Made by a program: the position numbers and the translations under genes. A model generated the notes under the pieces. The model was not told the DNA's origin and made no database searches. It saw only the letters and a program-made list of their open reading frames with translations. This document shows, piece by piece, positions 42,500-51,550 of a stretch of 64,000 nucleotides of DNA (its first letter is position 1; each line of letters starts with the position of its first letter). Origin of the DNA: Kribbella soli (GTDB lineage: Bacteria; Actinomycetota; Actinomycetes; Propionibacteriales; Kribbellaceae); contig NZ_SJJZ01000003.1 in assembly GCF_004331345.1 (NCBI RefSeq), positions 124,001-188,000 on the forward strand, given 5' to 3'.

Positions 42500-43696
42500 G
42501 TGCCCCGTGAGATCCGCGATGTCGTGTACGTCGACGGCGTTCGCACCCCGTTCGGCAAGGCCAAGGGCCAGTACGCCGAGACCCGCGCCGACGACCTGGT
42601 GATCAAGTGCATCCGGGAGCTGCTGCGGCGCAACCCGGGTCTCCCCCCGGAGCGGGTGGACGAGGTCGCGATCGCGGCCACCACCCAGATCGGCGACCAG
42701 GGCCTGACCATCGGCCGGACCGCCGCGCTGCTGGCCGGCCTGCCGAACACCACGCCCGGCTACTCGATCGACCGGATGTGCGCCGGCGCGATGACCGCCG
42801 TCACCACCACCGCCGCCGGGATCGCGTTCGGCGCGTACGACGTGGTCGTGGCCGGCGGCGTCGAGCACATGGGCCGGCACCCGATGGGCGAGGGCGTGGA
42901 CCCGAACCCGCGGATCATCTCCGAGAAGCTGGTCGACACCTCGGCCCTGGTGATGGGGTCGACCGCGGAGAACCTGCACGACCGGTTCCCCTCGATCACC
43001 AAGGAGCGCGCCGACCTGTTCGCGGTCGCCTCCCAGGAGCGCGCCGCGAAGGCCTACGCGAACGACCTGATCCAGCCAGACTTGGTGCCGATCGCCACGC
43101 GTTCGGCCGAGCTGGGCTGGGGCTACGCCACCACCGACGAGCCGATGCGCCCGGGCACCACGATGGAGGACCTGGCGAAGCTGAAGACGCCGTTCCGTCC
43201 GCACGGCCGGGTGACGGCGGGCAACTCCGCAGGCATCAACGACGGTGCGACCGCCGCGCTGATCACGTCGGCCGAAGCCGCCGAGGAGCTCGGCCTGAAG
43301 CCGAAGATGAAGCTGGTCTCGTACGGCTTCGTCGGCGTCGAGCCCGAGGTGATGGGCTTCGGGCCGGTGCCCGCGACCGAGAAGGCGCTGAAGCTGGCCG
43401 GCCTGACCATCGACGACATCCAGGCCTTCGAGGTCAACGAGGCGTTCGCGGTCCAGGTGCTGGCGTTCCTGGAGCACTACGGCATCGCCGACGACGACCC
43501 GCGGGTCAACCCGTACGGCGGCGCGATCGCCTTCGGCCACCCGTTGGCGTCGTCCGGCGTCCGGCTGATGAACCAGCTGGCCAAGCAGTTCGAGCAGCGC
43601 CCCGAGGTCCGCTACGGCCTCACCACCATGTGCGTCGGCCTCGGCATGGGCGGGACCGTCATCTGGGAGAACCCCAACTGGGAGGGTCAGAAGTGA
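42500..43696 (+). CDS. fadA: Acetyl-CoA C-acyltransferase (3-ketoacyl-CoA thiolase)
   Basis: Cleaves 3-ketoacyl-CoA with CoA, the last step of beta-oxidation. The 398-residue thiolase has the acyl-accepting Cys in DRMCAGAMTAV near residue 94, the NEAFAVQ motif, His in NPYGGAIAFGHPLASSG, and the second catalytic Cys in TTMCVGLGMGG. GTG 42500 is preceded by GAGGAGG. Its stop overlaps the fadB start by 4 bp, as usual for the alpha/beta subunits of the trifunctional complex. Confidence 0.95.
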   Translation: MPREIRDVVYVDGVRTPFGKAKGQYAETRADDLVIKCIRELLRRNPGLPPERVDEVAIAATTQIGDQGLTIGRTAALLAGLPNTTPGYSIDRMCAGAMTAVTTTAAGIAFGAYDVVVAGGVEHMGRHPMGEGVDPNPRIISEKLVDTSALVMGSTAENLHDRFPSITKERADLFAVASQERAAKAYANDLIQPDLVPIATRSAELGWGYATTDEPMRPGTTMEDLAKLKTPFRPHGRVTAGNSAGINDGATAALITSAEAAEELGLKPKMKLVSYGFVGVEPEVMGFGPVPATEKALKLAGLTIDDIQAFEVNEAFAVQVLAFLEHYGIADDDPRVNPYGGAIAFGHPLASSGVRLMNQLAKQFEQRPEVRYGLTTMCVGLGMGGTVIWENPNWEGQK

Positions 43697-45804
43697 GCCT
43701 GCAGGAACTGATCGACTCGGCGTCGGCGCTCTCGACCGACGAGGTCGTCACGCTCGCCCACTCGCGGGACGTCGTACTGCCGAACAAGGCCGGCACGATG
43801 GCGCTCATCACGCTGGACAACGGCCACGACCACACCAAGCCGAACACCTTCGGGCCGAAGGGCCTGGGCTCGCTGAACGCAGCCATCGACGCGGCACTCG
43901 CCCGCGACGAGATCGTCGCGATCGGTGTCACCGGCAAGCCGTTCATCCTGGCCGCGGGCGCAGACCTGACCGGCGTACCGAAGCTGACCGACCGGGAGCA
44001 GGCGCTGGCGCTCGGCAAGATCGGGCACGGCGTGATGCGGAAGCTGGTCGACGGCGGCAAGCCGTCGTTCGCGTTCGTGAACGGTGTCGCGCTCGGCGGC
44101 GGGCTCGAGGTCGCGCTGCACGCAACCTACCGGACCGTGTCGGTGGCCGCGGGCATGCTGTCGACACCGGAGGTCTTCCTCGGCCTGATCCCGGGCTGGG
44201 GCGGCAACTTCCTGCTGCCGAACCTGATCGGCGCGGACCACGCGGTGAAGGTCGTCGTCGAGAACGCCCTCAACCAGAACAAGATGCTCAGCGGGCCGGA
44301 AGCGGTGAAGCTCGGCATCGGCGACGTACTGCTGGAGTCGGCGGACTTCCTCGAGCAGTCGCTGATCTGGGCTTCGAAGGTCCTCACGGGCGAGGTCACG
44401 GTCCAGCGGGCGGAGATCGACCGCGGCGACGCGTGGGACGCGGCCGTTGCCCGGGGCAAGGGCTTCGCCGACGTCAAGGTGAGCGGTGCGGCGCCGGCGC
44501 CGTACCGGGCGCTGGACCTGATCGCGGCGGCGAAAGACAACGACCGCGACCGTGGGTTCGCGGCCGAGGACGAGGCGCTCGCCGACCTGATCATGAGCGA
44601 GGAGCTGCGCAGCGGCCTCTACGCGTTCGACCTGGTGAACAAGCGCGCCAAGCGTCCGGCCGGCGCGCCGGACAAGTCGCTGGCGCGGCCGGTCTCGAAG
44701 GTCGGTGTCGTCGGCGCGGGCCTGATGGCGGGTCAGCTGGCGCTGCTGTTCGCGCGGCGGCTCGAGGTTCCCGTCGTACTGACGGATCTCGACCAGGAGC
44801 GCGTGGACCGCGGCGTCGGGTACGTGCACGGTGAGATCGACAAGCTGCTCGGCAAGGGCCGGATCCGTGCGGACAAGGCGAACCAGCTGAAGGCGCTCGT
44901 CACCGGTTCGGTGGACAAGGGTGCGTTCGCGGACGCCGACTTCGTGATCGAGGCCGTGTTCGAGGAGCTGCAGCTGAAGAAGACGATCTTCGCCGACCTG
45001 GAGAAGATCATCCGGCCGGACGCGATCCTGGCCACCAACACCTCGTCGTTGTCGGTGACCGAGATGGCGGCGGACCTGGAGCACCCCGAGCGGGTCGTCG
45101 GGTTCCACTTCTTCAACCCGGTCGCGGTGCTGCCGCTGCTGGAGATCATCCGCGCGGACCGGACCGACGACGCGTCACTCGCGACGGCGTTCGCGGTCGG
45201 CAAGAAGCTGAAGAAGTCCTGCGTGCTCGTGAAGGACGCGCCGGCGTTCGTGGTCAACCGGCTGCTGACCCGCTTCCTCGGCGAGGTCAGCGCGGCGGTG
45301 GACGAGGGTACGCCGATCCTCGCGGCGGACAAGGCGCTGTCGGCGCTCGGGTTGCCGATGCCGCCGTTCGTGCTGCTGCAGCTGGTCGGGCTGCCGGTCG
45401 CACTGCACGTCGCGGAGACGATGAACCGGGCGTACCCGGAGCGGTTCGCCGTGTCGGAGAACCTGGCGAAGGTCGTCGCCGCGGGCAAGAGCTCGTTCTA
45501 CATCTGGCCGGAGGGCAAGCCGGTCGTGGACCCGGAGGTCGAGGCGCTGGTGACGGTCGGCGACAAGCCGTCCACCTCCGACGAGCTGCGCACCCGGGTG
45601 CTGACCGCGCTCGCCGAGGAGATCAAGATCATGCTCGACGAGGGCGTGGTCGCGGAGGCCCAGGACATCGACCTGTGCCTGCTCCTGGGCGCCGGCTGGC
45701 CGTTCCACCTCGGCGGCATCACGCCGTACCTGGACCGCTCCGGCATCGCAGAGAAGGTCAACGGCAGTCGCTTCCTGCCCAAGGGCGTGGCGAGCCTCGC
45801 CTGA
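43693..45804 (+). CDS. fadB: Multifunctional enoyl-CoA hydratase / 3-hydroxyacyl-CoA dehydrogenase
   Basis: Alpha subunit of the beta-oxidation complex. The 703-residue protein has an N-terminal crotonase domain (about 20-270; oxyanion motifs FILAAGADLTG and NGVALGGGLEVALHA, catalytic Glu in TPEVFLGLIPGWGG). The NAD-binding 3-hydroxyacyl-CoA dehydrogenase domain follows (about 330-510; VGVVGAGLMAGQLALLFARR, TNTSSLSVTEMA, GFHFFNPV with catalytic His). The C-terminal dehydrogenase domain is about 515-700. GTG 43693 overlaps fadA (GTGA). A long hairpin after the stop separates it from the convergent HExxH gene. Confidence 0.95.
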   Translation: MSLQELIDSASALSTDEVVTLAHSRDVVLPNKAGTMALITLDNGHDHTKPNTFGPKGLGSLNAAIDAALARDEIVAIGVTGKPFILAAGADLTGVPKLTDREQALALGKIGHGVMRKLVDGGKPSFAFVNGVALGGGLEVALHATYRTVSVAAGMLSTPEVFLGLIPGWGGNFLLPNLIGADHAVKVVVENALNQNKMLSGPEAVKLGIGDVLLESADFLEQSLIWASKVLTGEVTVQRAEIDRGDAWDAAVARGKGFADVKVSGAAPAPYRALDLIAAAKDNDRDRGFAAEDEALADLIMSEELRSGLYAFDLVNKRAKRPAGAPDKSLARPVSKVGVVGAGLMAGQLALLFARRLEVPVVLTDLDQERVDRGVGYVHGEIDKLLGKGRIRADKANQLKALVTGSVDKGAFADADFVIEAVFEELQLKKTIFADLEKIIRPDAILATNTSSLSVTEMAADLEHPERVVGFHFFNPVAVLPLLEIIRADRTDDASLATAFAVGKKLKKSCVLVKDAPAFVVNRLLTRFLGEVSAAVDEGTPILAADKALSALGLPMPPFVLLQLVGLPVALHVAETMNRAYPERFAVSENLAKVVAAGKSSFYIWPEGKPVVDPEVEALVTVGDKPSTSDELRTRVLTALAEEIKIMLDEGVVAEAQDIDLCLLLGAGWPFHLGGITPYLDRSGIAEKVNGSRFLPKGVASLA

Positions 45805-45810
45805 CAGACC

Positions 45811-45854
45811 GCTGGGGGGCGGTACGGAGCCGGAAGCCCGCTCCGTCCCCCAGC
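45811..45854. terminator. Bidirectional terminator hairpin between fadB and the convergent HExxH gene
   Basis: Outer stem GCTGGGGG (45811-45818) with CCCCCAGC (45847-45854), inner stem ACGGAGC (45824-45830) with GCTCCGT (45840-45846), a small one-sided bulge and a 9-nt loop. It fills the 54-bp gap between two convergent stop codons. Confidence 0.65.
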
Positions 45855-45858
45855 ACCT

Positions 45859-47151
45859 TCACCCCTTGAACTTCTTGGCTCCGGCGACGATCTGGGCCGC
45901 GGTCAAGCCGGTGTCCTTGGTCAGTACCGTCTCGCCGTGCTGGGAGAGGTCGACGTACAGGGTGGCGAGTTTCTTCTCGCCGAGTTTGTCGGCCAGGTAC
46001 TCGACGATCCACCAGCTGGTCCCGTAGGCCTGGTCGGCGTCGTCGGCGAAGACGGTCTCGTTGGGCAGCGCCTTCAGCTTGGACAGGTACTTGGTCCGGA
46101 CGCGCTTGCGGTACGGGTCGACGGACCAGTGCGGATCGTCCTCGATCGAGCGGCAGCGAACGTATTCGGCCAGGCCTTCGACCGCCCAGATCGGGGCGTT
46201 CAGCCCGAGGGTCGCGGTCGCCACGTGCGTCATCTCGTGGACGAGCAGGTCCTTGTCGAGCTTCTTCCGCAGCGCCGGGTTCACCACGATCCGGCTGCCG
46301 ATCGGCTTGCCCAGTTGTTCACCCTCGAAGAGCGTCACGGCCTTCGCCGCGATCGTCCAGCCGTCGCCGCTGCCGGCCGTCCAGAGCGTCGACATCACCC
46401 GCTCCTGCGGCATCGCCACGACCAGCACCGCCCCGTTCCACGGGCGCTCCCAGTGCTTGCGCACCGACGTCACGGCCTTCTCCGCGACCTTCGCGACCTT
46501 CGTGCCGAGACTCGCCTCGCGTTTGTCGACGACCACGACGACCTTGTCCCGCCGCACCAGCTGGACCTCGTCGAAGTCCCACGGCTGGCGATGCCCGGCC
46601 TCGGACAGGAACTCGTCGGTCGCGGTGTCGTCGACGAGCACCCAGGCCCCGGCCCGCTGGACGAACGTGTACCCGAGATCGGTCTGCACCGGCCGCGGGT
46701 CCAGCCCGGAGATCTGGTACCGCATCATGACCCGCGTCGAGAACGCCGCCGCCCCGAACTTCGTGATCATGGTCGGCACCTGCTCGAACGTGTCGGCGGT
46801 GAAGTACTGCAGCGTGCTGAACCCGAACTTCCGCAGGTTGGTGTACAGCATCCGCTCCCGCGCCACCAGCGCGGTCTGCTTCGGGTCGACCGTGGCCAGG
46901 AACCCCTTGAGGTCACCCTTCTGGATGGCAACCGCTCGGCGCGCGAGGACCGCGTCGACAGCCTTCTGGCGCGCCGCCTTCTCGGCCGCGCTCAGCTCCC
47001 CCGGCGTCTTGCCGGCTGTGCTCGGTGTCGCGGCGACAGCGCTGCTGCCGGCCGGTACGTCGCCGTGCCAGGCCCGGACAGCGAAAACCGCGCCGGACGC
47101 AGTGAGCGCCAGCGCGGCAACGCCTGCGAACAGGCGTTTCGGGTGATTCAT
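45859..47151 (-). CDS. Membrane-anchored HExxH protein (gluzincin-like), paralog 1
   Basis: A 430-residue extracytoplasmic protein with one N-terminal membrane segment (about 8-26). A helical/NTF2-like region follows (about 55-190, AVDAVLARRAVAIQKGDLKGFLATVD). A peptidase-MA-like domain (about 200-430) carries the zinc motif HEMTH and the third ligand Glu in WAVEGLAEY. It is probably a zinc peptidase acting at the cell surface, but no substrate is known. It shares its whole architecture with the genes at 48786 and 50207. Confidence 0.82.
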   Translation of the reverse strand: MNHPKRLFAGVAALALTASGAVFAVRAWHGDVPAGSSAVAATPSTAGKTPGELSAAEKAARQKAVDAVLARRAVAIQKGDLKGFLATVDPKQTALVARERMLYTNLRKFGFSTLQYFTADTFEQVPTMITKFGAAAFSTRVMMRYQISGLDPRPVQTDLGYTFVQRAGAWVLVDDTATDEFLSEAGHRQPWDFDEVQLVRRDKVVVVVDKREASLGTKVAKVAEKAVTSVRKHWERPWNGAVLVVAMPQERVMSTLWTAGSGDGWTIAAKAVTLFEGEQLGKPIGSRIVVNPALRKKLDKDLLVHEMTHVATATLGLNAPIWAVEGLAEYVRCRSIEDDPHWSVDPYRKRVRTKYLSKLKALPNETVFADDADQAYGTSWWIVEYLADKLGEKKLATLYVDLSQHGETVLTKDTGLTAAQIVAGAKKFKG

Positions 47152-47215
47152 TGGTGTCCCCCTCGGACGGTCGGCTGATCCTAACCGCAGCCGACCGTCC
47201 CCGGGGACCCAGAGA

Positions 47216-48697
47216 TCAGGCCTTCTGGACCTCGCCCGTGCGCTCCTCCAGACCGACGCGGCTCCGCCGGTAGCCGTAGACGGCGTAGACGACGAAGCCG
47301 AGCACCATCCAGATCGCGAACCGCAGCCAGGTCTCCAGCGACAGGTTCAGCATCAGGTACAGGCAGATCAGCGCCGCCAGGATCGGGACCACCGGGCTGC
47401 CCGGCACCCGGAACGAGCGCTGGATGTCGGGGCGGCTCTTGCGCAGCAGCGGCACCGCGATCGACACCAGGGTGAACGCGGCCAGCGTGCCGATGTTCAC
47501 CATCTCCTCGAGCTTGCCGATCGGGGTCACGCCGGCGACGATCGCGACGACCACGCCGATGCCGATCGTCAGGCGGTACGGCGTACCCCACTTCGGGTGC
47601 GTCTTGCCGAGCTGCCGGGGCATCAGGTGGTCGCGGCTCATCGCGAACACGACGCGCGCGGCGCCGATCATCAGCGTCAGCACGACGGTGGTCAGGCCGG
47701 CCACCGCACCCGCCGAGATCAACGTCGCGAAGCCACCCCGGCCGACGGACCGGAACGCCTCCGCGAGCGCGGCCTCTCCGCTGATGTCGGTGTACTTCAC
47801 CATGCCGGTGATGACGATGCAGACCAGCACGTAGAGCACCGTGCAGATGGCCAGCGAGCCGATGATGCCGCGCGGCAGGTCGCGCTGCGGGTTCTTCGCC
47901 TCCTCGGCCGTGGTCGCGACCACGTCGAACCCGATGAACGCGAAGAACACCAGCGACGCGCCCGACACCAGACCCATCACGCCGAACGTCGACGGCGTGA
48001 ACCCGAACAGCGCCTGGAACAACGGCGTCGTGATAGTGACCCCCGCGTCCGGAGTCTCGACACTCGGCGGGATGAACGGCGTCAGGTTCGAGCCCTTGAC
48101 GTAGAACAGGCCGGCGATGATCACGAACAGCACCACGAACAGCTTGATCGCGACCAGCACCAGGTTGACCCGCAGCGACTCCTTGATGCCGATCGTCGCG
48201 AGAATCGCCAGCACCACGACCAGCAGCATCGCGAGCACGTTGACGTTGCTGTCCGGTCCGATCGACGACGGCCAGCCCAAACCGATCTGGTCGAGGAACA
48301 AGGCGGCGTACGTCGACCAGCCCTGGGCCACGACGCTTGCTCCGAGCATCAGCTCGAGCAGCAGGTCCCAGCCGATGATCCAAGCGAAGATCTCACCGAG
48401 CGCGAAGTACGAGAACGTGTACGCCGAACCCGACACCGGCACGGTGGACGAGAACTCGGCGTAGCACAGTGCGGCCAGCGCGCAGCAGACGGCGGCCAGC
48501 ACGAAGGACAGTGCGATCCCCGGTCCGGCGTACAGCTTGGCCGCACGGCCGGTCAGGGTGAAGATGCCGGCACCGATGATGACGCCGATGCCGAAGACGG
48601 TCAGATCGACCGCGGTGAGGCGTTTCTTCAGCTGGTACTCCGGCTCGTCGGTGTCGGCGATCGACTGCTCGATCGTCTTCTTCCGCACAAGACTCAT
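47216..48697 (-). CDS. APC-family amino acid permease
   Basis: A 493-residue integral membrane protein with 12 or more hydrophobic segments. The first contains the APC signature VDLTVFGIGVIIGAGIFTLTG and a later one GFDVVATTAEEAKNPQRDLP. This pattern matches cationic amino acid transporters of the YfnA/CAT group. ATG 48697 is the start. It lies between HExxH paralogs 1 and 2 on the same strand with gaps of 64 and 88 bp, so joint transcription is possible but not required. Confidence 0.92.
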   Translation of the reverse strand: MSLVRKKTIEQSIADTDEPEYQLKKRLTAVDLTVFGIGVIIGAGIFTLTGRAAKLYAGPGIALSFVLAAVCCALAALCYAEFSSTVPVSGSAYTFSYFALGEIFAWIIGWDLLLELMLGASVVAQGWSTYAALFLDQIGLGWPSSIGPDSNVNVLAMLLVVVLAILATIGIKESLRVNLVLVAIKLFVVLFVIIAGLFYVKGSNLTPFIPPSVETPDAGVTITTPLFQALFGFTPSTFGVMGLVSGASLVFFAFIGFDVVATTAEEAKNPQRDLPRGIIGSLAICTVLYVLVCIVITGMVKYTDISGEAALAEAFRSVGRGGFATLISAGAVAGLTTVVLTLMIGAARVVFAMSRDHLMPRQLGKTHPKWGTPYRLTIGIGVVVAIVAGVTPIGKLEEMVNIGTLAAFTLVSIAVPLLRKSRPDIQRSFRVPGSPVVPILAALICLYLMLNLSLETWLRFAIWMVLGFVVYAVYGYRRSRVGLEERTGEVQKA

Positions 48698-48785
48698 CTG
48701 CGCCTCCTCGACTGCGTCTTATTGAAAGACGTGGACGGAACCCATTCGAGATTGCTCCTCTGACAGCGCGAGGTCAAACCGCCAC

Positions 48786-50141
48786 TCAGCGTTGTGGCCG
48801 GTATGTTGTCAGTGACGTCCAGAGGGTCGCTTCGGTGAGCCCGGTGCGACTCAGCAGGATGCGGTCGCGGGAGGCCTGGTCGGTGCCGTTGCGCGCCATG
48901 TCCTCGTACAGCTCCTCGACCTGGCCCAGTCCGATCCGCTGCACGAGAAAGCGGACCGCCAGCCAGCTGACGCCGTACACGTCGGCGGAGTTCTGGTAGA
49001 AGCCCGCGTCGCTCGGCAAAGAGGTCAGCTGCGGTACGGCGTCGTCGACGATCTCCTGCTCCCACTTGCCGACCTCGTCCGGTCCGCTGACGGCCTCGAT
49101 ACCGCGCCAGGACACGTACTCGGCGGCGCCTTCGGCCAGCCACAGCGGCTCGTACCCGCCGAGGTCCGCGGTCGCGACGTGGGTGATCTCGTGCGACAGC
49201 AGGATCTCGTCGACCCGGTCGCGCTCGTTCGGGTTGATGACGACGTACCCGCCGGCGACCGTGCCGTCGGCGGTGTCCTGACCGGGCAGCGAGGAGAACG
49301 TCGTACCGGTACTCGCCGCGGACTCGATGTCCTCGTCGGCGAACTTGGCGTCGCGGACCTCGGTCTCGTCGAGCGCGATCACGAACACCGAGCCGGTCCA
49401 CTTCAACGGCCAGTACGTCGAGACCTCGTGGAGCCCCTCGGCCGCCTCGGTGGCGATCGCCCGGCCGCGGGTCGTGTCGCCCTTCTCCACGACGACGAGG
49501 ACACGCGAGCCGCGCTGCACCTCGATCCGGCCGAGGTCCCAGGCCTCGCGATGCGCGCCCGGCCCGAGGTCGCCGTCCAGTTCGTCGTCCGCGGTGAGCA
49601 GCCAGCGGCCGCCGCGAGCGATGAACGTGTAGCCGAGCTCGGTCGTCACGGGCGTGAAGTCGACCTTGGGGATCTGGTACCGCATCAGGATCCGGACCAG
49701 GTACGTCGTACCGCCGTGGGCCTTGAGGATGGCCGGATTGAAGCGCTCCTCGGCCTGGCTGTAGCCGAGTTCGGTGAAGCCGATCTCGACCAGGTTCGCG
49801 AACAGGATCTTCTGCGTTGCACGCAGTTTCTTGTTCGCCGGGTCGACGTCGGCCAGGAACAGCGCCTCGTTCCCGGTCTGCACGGCCTGCGCGCGGCGGA
49901 GCAGGATGGTGTCGATCGCGACCCGCCGAGCGGCGACCGCGGCGGCGATCCGGGACGGCTTCGTGGCCTTCGGCGGCGCCGGCGAAACGGTCTGCGTGGC
50001 GGCGGTCCGCTCACGGGCGTCCTGCTCGCGTTGTCCAACGGTGTAGACGACGCCACCCGACACGAGGGCAACCGCCAGCACCAGGCCGAGCCAGCGGCGG
50101 GGCCCAGCAGGCAGCCCTTCATTGGGCGTCGTCGCACTCAC
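48786..50141 (-). CDS. Membrane-anchored HExxH protein, paralog 2
   Basis: A 451-residue protein built like paralog 1: a membrane segment at about 14-34, a helical region (RRVAIDTILLRRAQAVQTGNEALFLADVD), then the zinc motif HEITH and WLAEGAAEY. GTG 50141 is preferred, with GGAGGGAA 11 nt upstream, over the in-frame GTG 50186. It lacks a recognisable sorting signal, so the N-terminal segment should be the anchor. Confidence 0.82.
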   Translation of the reverse strand: MSATTPNEGLPAGPRRWLGLVLAVALVSGGVVYTVGQREQDARERTAATQTVSPAPPKATKPSRIAAAVAARRVAIDTILLRRAQAVQTGNEALFLADVDPANKKLRATQKILFANLVEIGFTELGYSQAEERFNPAILKAHGGTTYLVRILMRYQIPKVDFTPVTTELGYTFIARGGRWLLTADDELDGDLGPGAHREAWDLGRIEVQRGSRVLVVVEKGDTTRGRAIATEAAEGLHEVSTYWPLKWTGSVFVIALDETEVRDAKFADEDIESAASTGTTFSSLPGQDTADGTVAGGYVVINPNERDRVDEILLSHEITHVATADLGGYEPLWLAEGAAEYVSWRGIEAVSGPDEVGKWEQEIVDDAVPQLTSLPSDAGFYQNSADVYGVSWLAVRFLVQRIGLGQVEELYEDMARNGTDQASRDRILLSRTGLTEATLWTSLTTYRPQR

Positions 50142-50206
50142 TTCGGGTCGTTCCCTCCGAGTACCCGATCGTTGCAGCCGGGCCACCCTACTCGACGCTT
50201 GCCGCT

Positions 50207-51541
50207 TTACGCTGCGGCTGCGGCCTTGAGCGCGCGGAAAAGTCCCGCCTCGGTCATCCCGAGGTGCTCGAGCATGATCCGGTCACGTTCCTTCTGGGAC
50301 GTGCCGAGCGCGGCCAGCTCGCGGTACAGCGTGCCGACCTCGACCCCGCCGAACCGCGTGAACAGGTAGTCGAGCGCCAGCCAGGACATCGGGTACGAGC
50401 TGTCGGCCTGGTCGAAGAACGTGTCGTCGGCGGGCAGGCTCTTCGCCTTCGCGAGGTACTTCGTCCGCACGTCCAGCCGGTACTGCGTGATCGCCAGATC
50501 CTTCTGCCCGTCCATCGGCAGGAACTCGACGTACGTCGCGGCGCCCTCGACCAGCCAGCGTGGAGCGTACGGGCCGTACGGCGCGGTGGCGACGTGGGTG
50601 AACTCGTGGGCCAGCGTGCGGGCGTCGACCTTGTTCCGGTTGTGCGGGTTCACGACGACGTACGAGTCGGCCCGCTGCCCCTCGCCGGTGACCTCGCCGG
50701 GCAGTGTGCGGTACACCCAGGTCGCCATCGCGAGCGCGTCCTCGGCGTTCTTCGGCTGCGTGTAGTCGGCGCCGCGGACGATCTTGTCGTCGAGCGCGAT
50801 CACCACGCCGGAACCGTTCCAGCCGCCGGGCCAGCTCTTCGAGACCGCCTTCACCGCACTGAGCGACATCGCGACGAACCTGTCCGCGAGTGCGTCCTGG
50901 CCCTTCTCCACGACGACGAGAACGCGTGCGGCGCGCTTCACGAGGACCGCGTCCATGTCCCAGGCTTCCTGGTGCGAACCGCGCGGCAGGCGCTTGTCCA
51001 GGTCGGAGTCGGAGACCAGCATCCAGGTGCCGTTGGGCCGAGAAGTGAAGGTGTAGCCGAGCATCGCGCGGACCGCTACCAGGTCGATGCTGCGGATCTG
51101 GTAGGTCATCGCGACGGCCACGAGGTACGTCGACGGGCCGTACTTCTGGGCGATCGTGTCGTCGTACTGCTGGGCCAGTTGCTGGTAGGTGAGCTTCGCG
51201 AAACCGAACTGGCGGAGGTTCGTGAACAGGGTGCGCTGGCTCGCGACGAGCCGCTTGTTGCCAGGGTCGACGTCGGCAAGGAACGCCTGCTCGTTGCCGG
51301 CGAGGACAGCGTCCGAGCGACGCTTCAGCACCTGGTCGACGGCCGCCGACCGCGCGGCCTGGTCGACCGTCGGCGTGCTGGTGGTGGTGTCGGCCGCACG
51401 ACCGTCGGACTGGCTCGAACGATGCAGGGCGAGACCGCCGGCCACCGCGACCACTACCAGGACGAGCGACAGCAGGACCGGCCAGACGCGCGATCGCCGG
51501 CGCGTGGCCGCGTGCCGGCTGTGTCGCCCTGCCTCCGCCAC
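50207..51541 (-). CDS. Membrane-anchored HExxH protein, paralog 3
   Basis: A 444-residue protein with a basic cytoplasmic start (HAATRRRSRVW), one membrane segment at about 20-40, and the shared helical region (RSAAVDQVLKRRSDAVLAGNEQAFLADVD). The zinc motif HEFTH and WLVEGAATY follow; the second Glu of the AEY group is Thr here, but the EG glutamate, the likely third zinc ligand, is kept. GTG 51541 lies 9 bp after the dxs stop on the same strand, so it may be transcribed with dxs. Confidence 0.82.
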   Translation of the reverse strand: MAEAGRHSRHAATRRRSRVWPVLLSLVLVVVAVAGGLALHRSSQSDGRAADTTTSTPTVDQAARSAAVDQVLKRRSDAVLAGNEQAFLADVDPGNKRLVASQRTLFTNLRQFGFAKLTYQQLAQQYDDTIAQKYGPSTYLVAVAMTYQIRSIDLVAVRAMLGYTFTSRPNGTWMLVSDSDLDKRLPRGSHQEAWDMDAVLVKRAARVLVVVEKGQDALADRFVAMSLSAVKAVSKSWPGGWNGSGVVIALDDKIVRGADYTQPKNAEDALAMATWVYRTLPGEVTGEGQRADSYVVVNPHNRNKVDARTLAHEFTHVATAPYGPYAPRWLVEGAATYVEFLPMDGQKDLAITQYRLDVRTKYLAKAKSLPADDTFFDQADSSYPMSWLALDYLFTRFGGVEVGTLYRELAALGTSQKERDRIMLEHLGMTEAGLFRALKAAAAA

Positions 51542-51550
51542 GGTCCCCTG

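Noticed and set aside
42607-43692. Long N-terminal extension of FadB overlapping the thiolase gene
   Set aside because: That part is an out-of-frame shadow of fadA; GTG 43693 gives the normal FadB start and a 4-bp coupling overlap.
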